Below, one piece after another: positions 50,199 to 58,284 of a DNA stretch of 64,000 nucleotides; the first letter of the stretch is position 1; each line of letters begins with the position of its first letter. The stretch is taken from positions 3,100,001 to 3,164,000 of the forward strand of contig NZ_LT629799.1 of assembly GCF_900105785.1 (NCBI RefSeq), read 5' to 3'. Under the pieces are notes generated by a model. It searched no databases. It worked only from the letters and a program-made list of their open reading frames with translations, and was not told the DNA's origin. Both the position numbers and the translations under genes were made by a program. This DNA comes from Microlunatus sagamiharensis. GTDB lineage: Bacteria; Actinomycetota; Actinomycetes; Propionibacteriales; Propionibacteriaceae.

Positions 50199-50687
50199 GT
50201 GGCTGAGAGCTCGATGGACATCGTCAGCAAGGTCGACCGCCAGGAGGTCGACAACGCGCTCAACCAGGCGGCCAAGGAGGTGCGGCAGCGCTTCGACTTC
50301 AAGACCGCCGACGCCTCGATCGCCTGGTCCGGCGACGCGATCGAGATCGAGGCCAACTCCGAGGAGCGGGCCAAGGCCGTCCTCGACGTCTTCCAGTCCA
50401 AGCTCGTGCGCCGCGGCGTCAGCCTCAAGTCCCTGGACGCCGGCGAGCCGCGCTCCTCGGGCAAGCTCTACAAGATCACCGCGACCACGACCGAGGGCAT
50501 CAGCACCGAGAACGCCAAGAAGGTCGCCAAGCTGATCCGCGACGAGGGCCCCAAGAACGTCAAGACACAGGTCCAGGGCGACGAGCTGCGCGTGAGCAGC
50601 AAGAGCCGCGACGACCTCCAGGCCGTCCAGGCGCTCGTCAAGGGCGCCGACTACGACTTCGCCGTGCAGTTCACGAACTACCGCTGA
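50199..50687 (+). CDS. YajQ-family nucleotide-binding protein
   Basis: The 162-residue protein matches YajQ (DUF520) along its length: [45 protein letters not shown] and [12 protein letters not shown]. YajQ proteins bind nucleotides, and in Xanthomonas a homologue binds cyclic di-GMP. GTG at 50199 lies 6 bases after CAGGAT, close to the leaderless pattern. Confidence 0.95.
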   Translation: MAESSMDIVSKVDRQEVDNALNQAAKEVRQRFDFKTADASIAWSGDAIEIEANSEERAKAVLDVFQSKLVRRGVSLKSLDAGEPRSSGKLYKITATTTEGISTENAKKVAKLIRDEGPKNVKTQVQGDELRVSSKSRDDLQAVQALVKGADYDFAVQFTNYR

Positions 50688-50792
50688 GCCCGGTTCGGTC
50701 GAGCCCGACCGGCACCGGGCAGACCGCGCAGCACCGCAACCGCACCGCACAGACCCGCACAGCACCGCAGAGACGCAGACAGGGAGACGGTC

Positions 50793-51416
50793 ATGGGCAT
50801 CCTCGACGGCCTGAGGCACAAGGTGGAAGAGCTCGGCGAGAAGGCCCGCGAGGGCCTCGACGACGTGCGCGACAAGGCGGGCGACCTCCTCGACGACGCC
50901 CGTGACAAGGCCGGCGACGTCGTCGACGACGTGCGCGAGCGCCTCGGGCAGGACGACGAGCACGACGGCGACCAGGACGGCGACCAGAAGGGCGACCGCG
51001 CCCCGACCACCGAGAGCGAGGACATCGGCCCCGACTCCTCGAGCACGGACGCGGTCCAGCCCGGCTACGTGACCGGCGAGGACGCCGACGACAGCGACGG
51101 CGACGACAGCGACGACGAGGCGGGCTCCGAGCCGGACGCCGGTGACGCCACGGTCGGTGCCGACGACGACGGGGCCACGACGACGGACACCGACGCCCCC
51201 GGCGGGACCGAGGCCGAGCCCGCGGACCTCGCCACCGACCCGGCCCCGGCCGACGCCCCGGTCCCCACGGACGACGCCCCGCTCGAGCCGGTCGCGAAGG
51301 ACGTCGACCCGTACGACGAGCCGCTCTCGGAGTCGATCGGCTCCGAGCTGTCCGACGCCGACCGGGAGGCCCTGGCCGGGGTCGTCGACGACGGCGACAC
51401 GGACAAGGACGCCTGA
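50793..51416 (+). CDS. Acidic protein with amphipathic repeat helix
   Basis: I do not recognise a named family for this 207-residue protein. The N-terminal 50 residues form an amphipathic helix with repeats of about 11 residues (GLDDVRDKAGDLLDD, ARDKAGDVVDDVRERLG), like LEA, CsbD or apolipoprotein-like stress proteins. The rest is disordered, very rich in Asp, Glu, Ser and Thr, with no membrane or signal segment. ATG at 50793 has AGGGAGA upstream. It could stabilise membranes or proteins under stress. Confidence 0.8.
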   Translation: MGILDGLRHKVEELGEKAREGLDDVRDKAGDLLDDARDKAGDVVDDVRERLGQDDEHDGDQDGDQKGDRAPTTESEDIGPDSSSTDAVQPGYVTGEDADDSDGDDSDDEAGSEPDAGDATVGADDDGATTTDTDAPGGTEAEPADLATDPAPADAPVPTDDAPLEPVAKDVDPYDEPLSESIGSELSDADREALAGVVDDGDTDKDA

Positions 51417-51417
51417 C

Positions 51418-52512
51418 CTGAGTGCGACGGGCGGGCCCGCCACCGCGACGGACGACCCCACGGCGAGCGGGGCCGACCCGCTCGACCGCGCCCTGCCGGA
51501 CGTCGACGGCCTCGAGGCCGAGGCCGCGGAGGTGCTGCCCGAGCACGTCCTCGGCTACTTCCGCGGGCCGACGGGCGCGTACGGGGTGCCGACCGACGCC
51601 GAGCGCTGGTCGCAGGTGCGGTTCCGCCCGCACGTGCTGCGGCCGACGGGCGGGCTGAGCCTGGCCACCACGGTCCTCGGCACGCCCGTCGCCAGCCCGG
51701 TGCTGGTGGCGCCGATGGCGCAGCAGCGGGCCGCGCACCCCGACGGCGAGGTCGCGACGGCCCGCGCCGTCGCACGGCGCGGGACCCTGCTGGGCGTCTC
51801 CACCAACACCGGCGTGCGCTTCTCCGACATCGACGCGGTCGGGGCGCCGTGGTGGTTCCAGGTCTACGTGATGGACGACCGCGCGGTCACCGGCGAGCTC
51901 GTGACCCGCGCGGCCGACGCCGGGGCGAAGGCGTTGGTGCTCACCGTCGACGCGCCCGCCGTGGACCCGCGGCGTCCGGAGCTCGAGCCGCGGACGTGGC
52001 CGGAGCGCTACGGCATGCAGGTCAACATCCCGGGCGGTGAGGACGGCGGCATCGTCTTCCGCGGCAGCGGGGACCTGTCGGTCGCCGACATCGGCTGGCT
52101 CCACGAGCTCACCGGGCTGCCGGTCGTGGTCAAGGGCGTGCTGCGCGGCGACGACGCCGCCGCCTGCGTCGAGGCAGGGGCCGCTGCGGTGGTCGTCTCC
52201 ACGCACGGCGGCCGCTGCCTCAACCAGACGGTGCGGCCCGCCGACGCGCTGCCCGAGGTCGTCGCCGCCGTCGGCGACCGGGCTGAGGTCTACGTCGACA
52301 GCGGCGTGCGTACGCCCGAGCACGTCGCGGCCGCGCTCTGCCTCGGCGCGCGGGCCGTGTTCCTGGGACGACCGGTGCTCTGGTCGCTGGCCACCGGCGG
52401 CGACCGGCGCGTCGAGCAGCTGCTCGAGGGCTTCGACACCCAGCTGCTCCGGGTGCTCCGCTCGCTGGGTGTCGGTTCGCTGGACGAGCTCGGGCCCGAC
52501 CTGGTGGTCTGA
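51418..52512 (+). CDS. FMN-dependent alpha-hydroxy acid oxidase/monooxygenase
   Basis: The 364-residue enzyme has the lactate oxidase/2-monooxygenase barrel: LEAEAAEVLPEHVLGYF at the N-terminus, VLVAPMAQQRAAHPDGE, PWWFQVYVM, VVKGVLRGDDA with the FMN lysine, the active-site His-Gly-Gly-Arg in STHGGRCLNQ, and YVDSGVRTPEHVAAALCLGARAVFLGR for FMN phosphate. No ATG, GTG or TTG lies in frame between the upstream stop and the conserved N-terminal helix. CTG at 51418, with AAGGA 8 bases upstream, is the likely start. Confidence 0.85.
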   Translation: MSATGGPATATDDPTASGADPLDRALPDVDGLEAEAAEVLPEHVLGYFRGPTGAYGVPTDAERWSQVRFRPHVLRPTGGLSLATTVLGTPVASPVLVAPMAQQRAAHPDGEVATARAVARRGTLLGVSTNTGVRFSDIDAVGAPWWFQVYVMDDRAVTGELVTRAADAGAKALVLTVDAPAVDPRRPELEPRTWPERYGMQVNIPGGEDGGIVFRGSGDLSVADIGWLHELTGLPVVVKGVLRGDDAAACVEAGAAAVVVSTHGGRCLNQTVRPADALPEVVAAVGDRAEVYVDSGVRTPEHVAAALCLGARAVFLGRPVLWSLATGGDRRVEQLLEGFDTQLLRVLRSLGVGSLDELGPDLVV

Positions 52513-52515
52513 GCC

Positions 52516-52947
52516 GTGGCCCTGCGGATCAGCCACCTCAGCGTCGACTCCCGCGACGCGTACGCGCAGTCGCGCTGGTGGGCCGAGGTCCTCGGCTGGT
52601 CGGAGGACCCCGGGGACCCGAACCTGCCCGGCCACGAGGAGTGCATGATCCTCGCGCCGGACGGACGCTCGCTGATGCTGTTCATCGAGGTCCCCGAGGC
52701 GAAGTCCGTCAAGAACCGCCTGCACCTGGACCTCGTCCCCACGGACGGCCATACGCGCGAGGAGGAGGTCGAGCGCCTGCTCGACCTCGGCGCCACCCGG
52801 GTCGCCGACCTCCGCACGCCCGACGGACGCGGCTGGGTCACGCTGGCCGATCCCGAGGGCAACGAGCTGTGCGTCCTGCGGACGGGTTTCGACTGGCCGG
52901 TGCCCGACCGGCAGCAGCTCGACCCGACGCCGGCCACCGACGGATGA
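52516..52947 (+). CDS. VOC (glyoxalase/bleomycin resistance) family protein
   Basis: The 143-residue protein has two VOC half-domains: LRISHLSVDSRDAYAQSRWW followed by EVLGWSED, then RLHLDLVPTDG and ADPEGNELCVLRTG with the final Glu typical of the metal site. The substrate is unknown. GTG at 52516 starts 3 bases after the oxidase stop codon, so the two are probably cotranscribed. Confidence 0.85.
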   Translation: MALRISHLSVDSRDAYAQSRWWAEVLGWSEDPGDPNLPGHEECMILAPDGRSLMLFIEVPEAKSVKNRLHLDLVPTDGHTREEEVERLLDLGATRVADLRTPDGRGWVTLADPEGNELCVLRTGFDWPVPDRQQLDPTPATDG

Positions 52948-52956
52948 CCTGGCCGT

Positions 52957-53103
52957 GCCTCTCGATCCCGGCACGCGCTGACGTGGCATCCGCGCCCGGT
53001 CCGGCAAGTCGGGGGAGCGAGAACGCAGCGGGCTGCGCCGAGCGAGGCCGGCGCCGCCGGTCGGGATGCGGGGCCCCGTCAGCGCTCGTCGGAATGGAGA
53101 GGC
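52957..53103. repeat. Imperfect long inverted repeat
   Basis: Arms 52957-52983 and 53077-53103 match at 22 of 27 positions, with perfect ends GCCTCTC and GCGCTGACG. Weaker complementarity continues inwards (GGCATCC with GGGATGC). The 147-bp element fills the gap between the VOC gene and the next gene. Confidence 0.55.
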
Positions 53104-53109
53104 AGGGCC

Positions 53110-53115
53110 TAACCT
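53110..53115 (+). promoter_or_regulatory. Leaderless -10 box
   Basis: TAACCT is followed by 7 bases and GTG at 53123, just outside the right arm of the inverted repeat. Confidence 0.45.
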
Positions 53116-53122
53116 TCCGCGT

Positions 53123-53566
53123 GTGGTGATGACCGCGCGGGTGGACGGGACCGAGCTGGAGGTCTCGCGCCTCTGGGCGCGACGGCCCCACGTCAGCGTC
53201 CGTGGCCAGGAGCTGCCCAAGGACGGCCAGGGCCGCTACGAGCTGCGCGACCGCCGCGGCGTGCGCCGGGTGGAGGCGTCCTTCGACTGGCGGGAGTTCG
53301 GGCCGCGGCTGCGGGTGGGTGAGCACGACCTGCTGCTCGGCCGGCCGATCCCGCTCTGGGTCCGCGTCGGCTACCTCGTGCTCCTCGTGCTGGGCATCGG
53401 CTTCGGCGGCGCCCTCGGCGGTCTGCTCGCGGGCGGCAGCGCGGTCGCGAGCGCGGCCCTGCTGCGCCGCGAGGACCGACCGGGCTCGATCGTCTTCCTC
53501 GCCGCGCTGCTGCCCTTCGCCGCGGTCGTCCTCTACCTCGGGCTGGCCACGCTCCTCGCACGCTGA
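53123..53566 (+). CDS. Membrane protein of unknown function
   Basis: I do not recognise this 147-residue protein. A soluble N-terminal part of about 75 residues with alternating basic and aromatic residues (WARRPHVSVRGQELP, FDWREFGPRLRVGEHD) is followed by about three membrane helices (VRVGYLVLLVLGIGFGGAL, SIVFLAALLPFAAVVLYLG). GTG at 53123 fits a leaderless start; GTG 53126 and ATG 53129 are alternatives. It is convergent with the nuoI-like gene. Confidence 0.65.
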   Translation: MVMTARVDGTELEVSRLWARRPHVSVRGQELPKDGQGRYELRDRRGVRRVEASFDWREFGPRLRVGEHDLLLGRPIPLWVRVGYLVLLVLGIGFGGALGGLLAGGSAVASAALLRREDRPGSIVFLAALLPFAAVVLYLGLATLLAR

Positions 53567-53568
53567 CG

Positions 53569-53599
53569 CGGTCCGCGGGCCCGGGCAGTCGCGGGACCG
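53569..53599. terminator. Bidirectional hairpin before nuoI-like gene end
   Basis: CGGTCCGCG (53569-53577) pairs with CGCGGGACCG (53590-53599) with a one-base bulge, filling the 35-base gap between convergent genes. Confidence 0.5.
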
Positions 53600-53601
53600 G
53601 C

Positions 53602-53943
53602 TCAGGCCAGCTCGGCGATCCCGTGGCGCAGGTCCAGCGAACCCTCCGCCGGCGCCGGGTGCGCGTCGTCCCACTCCAGCGCGTCGAACGGGCACTCCTC
53701 GACGCAGATCCCGCAGAACATGCAGGTGCCCCAGTCGATCTCGAAGTGGTCGAGGACGTTGACCGTGCGCGGCCGCGCGCCGGCGGGCACGTCCGGGTCG
53801 GGCTCGGTGTGGGAGTCGAGGGAGATACACCAGACCGGGCACTCGCGGACGCAGAGCATGCACGACGTGCAGGCCGGCTCGATCAGCCGGATCCGCCCGT
53901 GGGCGGGACCGCCGACCGGGACCACCGGCTCGGGCGCGCTCAT
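53602..53943 (-). CDS. NuoI-like 2x[4Fe-4S] ferredoxin subunit
   Basis: The 113-residue protein has two full cluster motifs: Cys25, 28, 31 and 35 in ACTSCMLCVRECP, and Cys74, 77, 80 and 84 in TCMFCGICVEECP. The layout, with the HFEIDWGTCMFC segment, is that of complex I subunit NuoI (HycF in formate hydrogenlyase). It would pass electrons between two 4Fe-4S clusters. ATG at 53943 overlaps the stop of the nuoC-like gene (ATGA). No nuoD, nuoH or other complex I gene is present nearby. Confidence 0.88.
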   Translation of the reverse strand: MSAPEPVVPVGGPAHGRIRLIEPACTSCMLCVRECPVWCISLDSHTEPDPDVPAGARPRTVNVLDHFEIDWGTCMFCGICVEECPFDALEWDDAHPAPAEGSLDLRHGIAELA

Positions 53944-54503
53944 CGGGACCGCCGGCGTACGCGGCCACCGGTCGAGGCCGCGGCGATCTCGGCCGGGTCC
54001 GGGTCCGGGCCGTCGGGGTCGCGGTCGCCCCAGACCTCGGGCGCGGGGACGCCGGGCGGGACGGTCCGCCGACGGCTCGGCGAGGCACCGCCCTCCGTGC
54101 TCTCCCCCGGCTCCTTCGCACCCGGCCACGGGCCGGCCGTCCGCGCGGCGAGGACCTCGTCCTTGCGCAGCGGGGCCTCGACGGACGCGTCGAGCAGCAG
54201 GCGGCGACGGTCCCCGCCGACCACCTCCAGCCCGAACTCCTCCGCCGCCTCCCGCTCGTGCCACGCCGCCCCGGCGAACACGTCGCGGACGCTGTCGACC
54301 CGGGGCTCGGAGCGCGGCACCCGGCACTGCAGCAGGAGCTCGGGGGCGCTCGCGTCGTCGAGCCGGCGTAGCGAGAGCACGACCCGCAGCTCGTCGGCGA
54401 CGCCGATCTCGTCGACGCAGCCCAGCCAGTCGAACCAGCCGTAGCCGTCCTCGCGGGCGGCCAGCACCGCCGCGTGCCAGTCCTGCGCGGCGACGTCCCT
54501 CAT
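53940..54503 (-). CDS. NuoC-like (30-kDa) complex I subunit
   Basis: The 187-residue protein has the NuoC core: WFDWLGCVDE, GAAWHEREAAEEFGLEVVG and, near 120, APLRKDEVLAAR. A Pro/Asp-rich tail of about 55 residues follows and looks disordered. In complex I, NuoC binds NuoD, which is missing here. ATG at 54503 overlaps the end of the nuoB-like gene. It lies between nuoB-like and nuoI-like genes in one operon. Confidence 0.85.
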   Translation of the reverse strand: MRDVAAQDWHAAVLAAREDGYGWFDWLGCVDEIGVADELRVVLSLRRLDDASAPELLLQCRVPRSEPRVDSVRDVFAGAAWHEREAAEEFGLEVVGGDRRRLLLDASVEAPLRKDEVLAARTAGPWPGAKEPGESTEGGASPSRRRTVPPGVPAPEVWGDRDPDGPDPDPAEIAAASTGGRVRRRSR

Positions 54504-54919
54504 GCCGTGGCTCCGCGCGCGGTCCGGCCACTCACGCCGTCGAGGACCTCGCGCAGCGCCGCCGGGGTCGGCGGGCAGCCGGGCACGTAGACGTCGACCC
54601 CCACCAGCGCGTCGACGCCCTTGGTCACGGCGTAGGAGTCCCAGTAGGGCCCGCCGGTGGTGGCGCAGACCCCGTACGCGACCACGACCGGGGCAACGGT
54701 CTGACGGGCCCGGACGCTGTCCACGACCGCGGCGACGGCGGGCGCGAGCCGGTCGGTGACCGTGCCGGAGACGACGACGGCGGTGCGGCCGTCCGTGGGC
54801 GGCTCGACGGCCGGGCCGGCCGTGGCGGGCGCGGCCGCGTCGAACTCGAGCGAGCAGCAGGCCAGGGCCACGTCGAGCACGTGCAGGGAGGAGTCCCCGT
54901 ACCAGTCGACCCAGCGCAC
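54500..54919 (-). CDS. NuoB-like (PSST) complex I subunit, short form
   Basis: The 139-residue protein keeps all four ligands of the N2-type [4Fe-4S] cluster: Cys21 and Cys22 in LACCSLE, Cys85 in YGVCATTGG and Cys115 in VYVPGCPPTP. Complex I NuoB is about 160-220 residues, so this is a short version. GTG at 54919 lies 6 bases after TAGCGT, so it is the leaderless first gene of the trio. The operon is divergent from korAB across about 270 bases. Confidence 0.87.
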   Translation of the reverse strand: MRWVDWYGDSSLHVLDVALACCSLEFDAAAPATAGPAVEPPTDGRTAVVVSGTVTDRLAPAVAAVVDSVRARQTVAPVVVAYGVCATTGGPYWDSYAVTKGVDALVGVDVYVPGCPPTPAALREVLDGVSGRTARGATA

Positions 54920-54925
54920 GGCGCC

Positions 54926-54931
54926 ACGCTA
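54926..54931 (-). promoter_or_regulatory. Leaderless -10 box for the nuoBCI-like operon
   Basis: Minus-strand TAGCGT is followed by 6 bases and GTG at 54919. Confidence 0.5.
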
Positions 54932-55191
54932 CGTGACCCCACCCGCGGCGGTCGCGCCCACGAGGGCCTCGTGTGACCTTGGCTGCACCGGGCTCTCAGC
55001 GGGCGAACGCCCCTGGTGAGCGGTTAGGGCGCCCTTATCATGGACGACGGTCCATCGCCAGGAACCAGACCTGCCCCAGCGGTCCGGACGACGGCCCCGA
55101 GACGGAACTCACCGTCTCTCGGGAGTCCGAGGGCCGCACGCGCTCCGAACCCTGGCCCGACGACCGCTACGAGGAAGAGAGCACCTGCTCC

Positions 55192-57105
55192 ATGACTGAG
55201 GTCCGCACGCTCGACCGGGTGGTGATCCGTTTCGCGGGTGACTCCGGTGACGGCATGCAGCTCACCGGTGACCGCTTCACCGCCGACTCGGCGACGTTCG
55301 GCAACGACATCTCGACGCTGCCGAACTTCCCCGCCGAGATCCGCGCGCCTGCGGGCACGCTGCCCGGGGTGTCGAGCTTCCAGCTCCACTTCGCCAACTA
55401 CGACATCATGACCCCGGGCGACCGGCCCGACGTGTTGGTGGCGATGAACCCGGCCGCGCTCAAGGCCAACATCGCCGACCTGCCCCGCGGCGGGCTGATC
55501 ATCGCCGACACCGCGGACTTCACCACCCGCAACCTGGCCAAGGTCGGCTACGCGGCCAACCCGCTCGAGGACGGGTCGCTGGGCGACTACCAGCTGCACG
55601 CCCTCGACCTGACCGGCATGACCGTCGCGGCGGTCAAGGACTTCGGGCTGTCGCGCAAGGACGCCTCGCGGGCGAAGAACATGTTCTCGCTCGGGTTGTT
55701 GTCGTGGCTCTACCACCGCCCGACCGAGGGCACGATCAGCTTCCTGTCGACCAAGTTCGCGAACAAGCCCGCGATCCGCGACGCCAACATCACCGCGTTC
55801 AAGACCGGCTACGCGTTCGGTGAGACCACCGAGGTCTTCGCGGTCTCCTACGAGGTCGCGCCGGCCCCGATGCCGTCGGGGCGCTACCGCCAGATCAACG
55901 GCAACCTCGCCCTGGCGCTCGGTCTCGTGGCCGCGGCGCGCAAGGCGGACCTGCCGATGTTCCTCGGCAGCTACCCGATCACCCCGGCGTCCGACATCCT
56001 CCACGAGCTGAGCAAGCACAAGCGCTTCGGGATCACGACCTTCCAGGCCGAGGACGAGATCGCCGGGGTCGGTGCTGCGCTGGGCGCGAGCTTCGCCGGC
56101 CACATCGGCGTCACCACGACGTCCGGGCCGGGGATGGCGCTCAAGGCCGAGACGATCGGGCTCGGGGTGATGACCGAGCTGCCGCTGGTGGTCATCGACG
56201 TGCAGCGCGCCGGCCCGAGCACGGGCATGCCGACCAAGACCGAGCAGGCCGACCTGCTGCAGGTCATGTACGGGCGCAACGGCGAGTCCCCGGTCCCGGT
56301 GATCGCCGCCTCCACGCCGTCGGACTGCTTCGCCACCGCGATCGAGGCCGTGCGGATCGCGGTCAAGTACCGCACCCCGGTCGTCGTGCTCTCCGACGGC
56401 TACATCGCCAACGGCGCCGAGCCGTGGCAGGTCCCCGACGTCGCCGCGATCCCGGCGATCGACCCCGGCTTCGCCACCGAGGCCAACGCCACCGACGCCA
56501 AGGGCGAGCCGCTGTTCCTGCCCTACCGCCGCGACCCCGAGACCCTCGCGCGCCCCTGGGCGATCCCCGGCACCGCCGGCCTGCAGCACCGCATCGGCGG
56601 GATCGAGAAGGCCCGCGACACCGGCGCCGTCTCCTACGACCCCGCCAACCACGACGAGATGGTCCGCACCCGCCAGGCCAAGATCGACGGCATCGTCCAA
56701 GACATCCCCGACCTCGTCGTCGACGACCCGACCGCCCCCGACGGCAGCCAGGCCCGCACCCTCGTGCTCGGGTGGGGCTCGACGTACGGGCCGATCGCGG
56801 CGGCCGTGCGGCGTGTGCGGAACACCGGCCGGCAGGTCGCGCAGGCCCACCTGCGCCACCTGAACCCGTTCCCGGCCAACCTCGGGGAGGTGCTGCGTTC
56901 CTACGACCGCGTCATCGTCCCCGAGATGAACCTCGGCCAGCTCGCCCTGCTGCTGCGCGGCAAGTACCTGGTCGACGTCCACAGCTACTCCCGGGTGCGC
57001 GGGCTCCCGATCTCGCTCAGCGAGCTCGCCCGTGACCTGGAGCTCGAGATCGACGCCCTTCCCGACGTCGAGGAGAGCCCCCTGAAGGAAGGTGCGTTCG
57101 CATGA
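55192..57105 (+). CDS. korA: 2-oxoglutarate:ferredoxin oxidoreductase alpha subunit KorA
   Basis: The 637-residue protein fuses the gamma domain (VIRFAGDSGDGMQLTGDRF near residue 10) to the alpha domain (LGSYPITPASDILHELSKH, TTSGPGMALKAETIGLG, QRAGPSTGMPTKTEQADL), the usual layout of actinobacterial KorA. With KorB it decarboxylates 2-oxoglutarate to succinyl-CoA and reduces ferredoxin without needing lipoate. ATG at 55192; the ribosome-binding site is loose (GGAAGAGAG). A TATCAT hexamer at 55036-55041 may be the -10 box. It overlaps korB (ATGA). Confidence 0.95.
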   Translation: MTEVRTLDRVVIRFAGDSGDGMQLTGDRFTADSATFGNDISTLPNFPAEIRAPAGTLPGVSSFQLHFANYDIMTPGDRPDVLVAMNPAALKANIADLPRGGLIIADTADFTTRNLAKVGYAANPLEDGSLGDYQLHALDLTGMTVAAVKDFGLSRKDASRAKNMFSLGLLSWLYHRPTEGTISFLSTKFANKPAIRDANITAFKTGYAFGETTEVFAVSYEVAPAPMPSGRYRQINGNLALALGLVAAARKADLPMFLGSYPITPASDILHELSKHKRFGITTFQAEDEIAGVGAALGASFAGHIGVTTTSGPGMALKAETIGLGVMTELPLVVIDVQRAGPSTGMPTKTEQADLLQVMYGRNGESPVPVIAASTPSDCFATAIEAVRIAVKYRTPVVVLSDGYIANGAEPWQVPDVAAIPAIDPGFATEANATDAKGEPLFLPYRRDPETLARPWAIPGTAGLQHRIGGIEKARDTGAVSYDPANHDEMVRTRQAKIDGIVQDIPDLVVDDPTAPDGSQARTLVLGWGSTYGPIAAAVRRVRNTGRQVAQAHLRHLNPFPANLGEVLRSYDRVIVPEMNLGQLALLLRGKYLVDVHSYSRVRGLPISLSELARDLELEIDALPDVEESPLKEGAFA

Positions 57106-58190
57106 CCGCTCTCGACCAGCCCACCCACCGCGTCGTGGAGACCGGCGGCCTCGCCGGCGTCCCGCTGTCGCTGGAGCCGCTGACCCGCAAGGACTTCACC
57201 TCCGACCAGGAGGTGCGCTGGTGCCCCGGGTGCGGCGACTACGCCGTGCTCGCCGCCTTCCAGGGCTTCATGCCGGACCTCGGCATCAAGAAGGAGAACA
57301 CGGTCATCGTCTCGGGCATCGGCTGCTCCAGCCGCTTCCCGTACTACGTCGACTCCTTCGGCATGCACTCGATCCACGGGCGCGCGACGGCGATCGCGAC
57401 CGGCGTGGCGACGGCGCGGCCCGACACCGCGGTGTTCGTGATCACCGGTGACGGCGACGCGCTGTCGATCGGCGGCAACCACCTGATCCACGCGCTGCGG
57501 CGCAACGTGAACGTGACGATCCTGCTGTTCAACAACCGGATCTACGGCCTGACCAAGGGCCAGTACTCCCCGACCTCCGAGATCGGCAAGGTCACCAAGT
57601 CGACGCCGCTCGGCTCGCTGGACAACCCGTTCAACCCGGTGTCGCTGGCGCTGGGCGCGGAGGCGACGTTCGTCGCGCGGACCATCGACTCCGACCGCAA
57701 GCACCTCACGTCGGTGCTCAAGGCGGCGGCGGCCCATCGCGGCACGTCGTTCGTGGAGATCTACCAGAACTGCCCGATCTTCAACGACGACGCCTTCGCC
57801 GCCGTCAAGGACCGCGACACCTCGGCCGACGCGATCATCCCGCTGACCCACGGCGAGCCGATCCGCTTCGGCGTGGACAGCCGCCTCGGCGTCGTCCGCG
57901 ACCCGCGGACCGGCGAGTTCTCGGTCGTCGACGTCGAGTCGGTCGGGGTCGACGCCCTGGTCGTGCACGACGCGCACATCTCCGACCCCTCGTACGCCTT
58001 CGGCCTCTCGCGGCTGACCGACGCCGGTGTCCTGCACCGCGCGCCGATCGGGATCTTCCGCGAGGTCGAGGCGCCCGCGTACGACGACCTCGCCCGCGAG
58101 CAGGTCGCGCTGGCCACGGCCGGTCGCAGCAACGACGACGCGGCCCTGCAGGACCTCGTCAACGGCGGCGACACCTGGGTCGTCGACTGA
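57102..58190 (+). CDS. korB: 2-oxoglutarate:ferredoxin oxidoreductase beta subunit KorB
   Basis: The 362-residue protein binds thiamine diphosphate and one [4Fe-4S] cluster. Motifs are WCPGCGDYAVLAAFQ, GIGCSSRFPYYVDSFGMHS, the TPP loop ITGDGDALSIGGNHLIHA and NNRIYGLTKGQYSPTS. ATG at 57102 overlaps the korA stop codon and AAGGAAGG lies just upstream. In mycobacteria KorAB supports an oxoglutarate-dehydrogenase-independent cycle. Its end lies near a long palindrome shared with the convergent sigma factor gene. Confidence 0.96.
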   Translation: MTALDQPTHRVVETGGLAGVPLSLEPLTRKDFTSDQEVRWCPGCGDYAVLAAFQGFMPDLGIKKENTVIVSGIGCSSRFPYYVDSFGMHSIHGRATAIATGVATARPDTAVFVITGDGDALSIGGNHLIHALRRNVNVTILLFNNRIYGLTKGQYSPTSEIGKVTKSTPLGSLDNPFNPVSLALGAEATFVARTIDSDRKHLTSVLKAAAAHRGTSFVEIYQNCPIFNDDAFAAVKDRDTSADAIIPLTHGEPIRFGVDSRLGVVRDPRTGEFSVVDVESVGVDALVVHDAHISDPSYAFGLSRLTDAGVLHRAPIGIFREVEAPAYDDLAREQVALATAGRSNDDAALQDLVNGGDTWVVD

Positions 58191-58221
58191 GGCCAGACAG
58201 GCCCCCAGCCTCCTGACCTCC

Positions 58222-58284
58222 CGCCGAGCGGTAGGTTGCCGCGCCTTTTCCACCGGAAAAGGCGCCGCAACCTACCGCTCGGCG
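58222..58284. terminator. 30-bp-arm palindrome between korB and sigma factor gene
   Basis: Arms 58222-58251 and 58255-58284 match at 29 of 30 positions with a 3-base loop. The right arm contains the stop codon of the sigma factor gene. On each strand CCTTTTCC precedes or follows the loop. It is placed as a bidirectional terminator. Confidence 0.75.

Noticed and set aside
51422-51658. GTG-started frame at 51422
   Set aside because: It is in the wrong frame for the hydroxyacid oxidase and encodes only Arg/Pro-rich low-complexity peptide.
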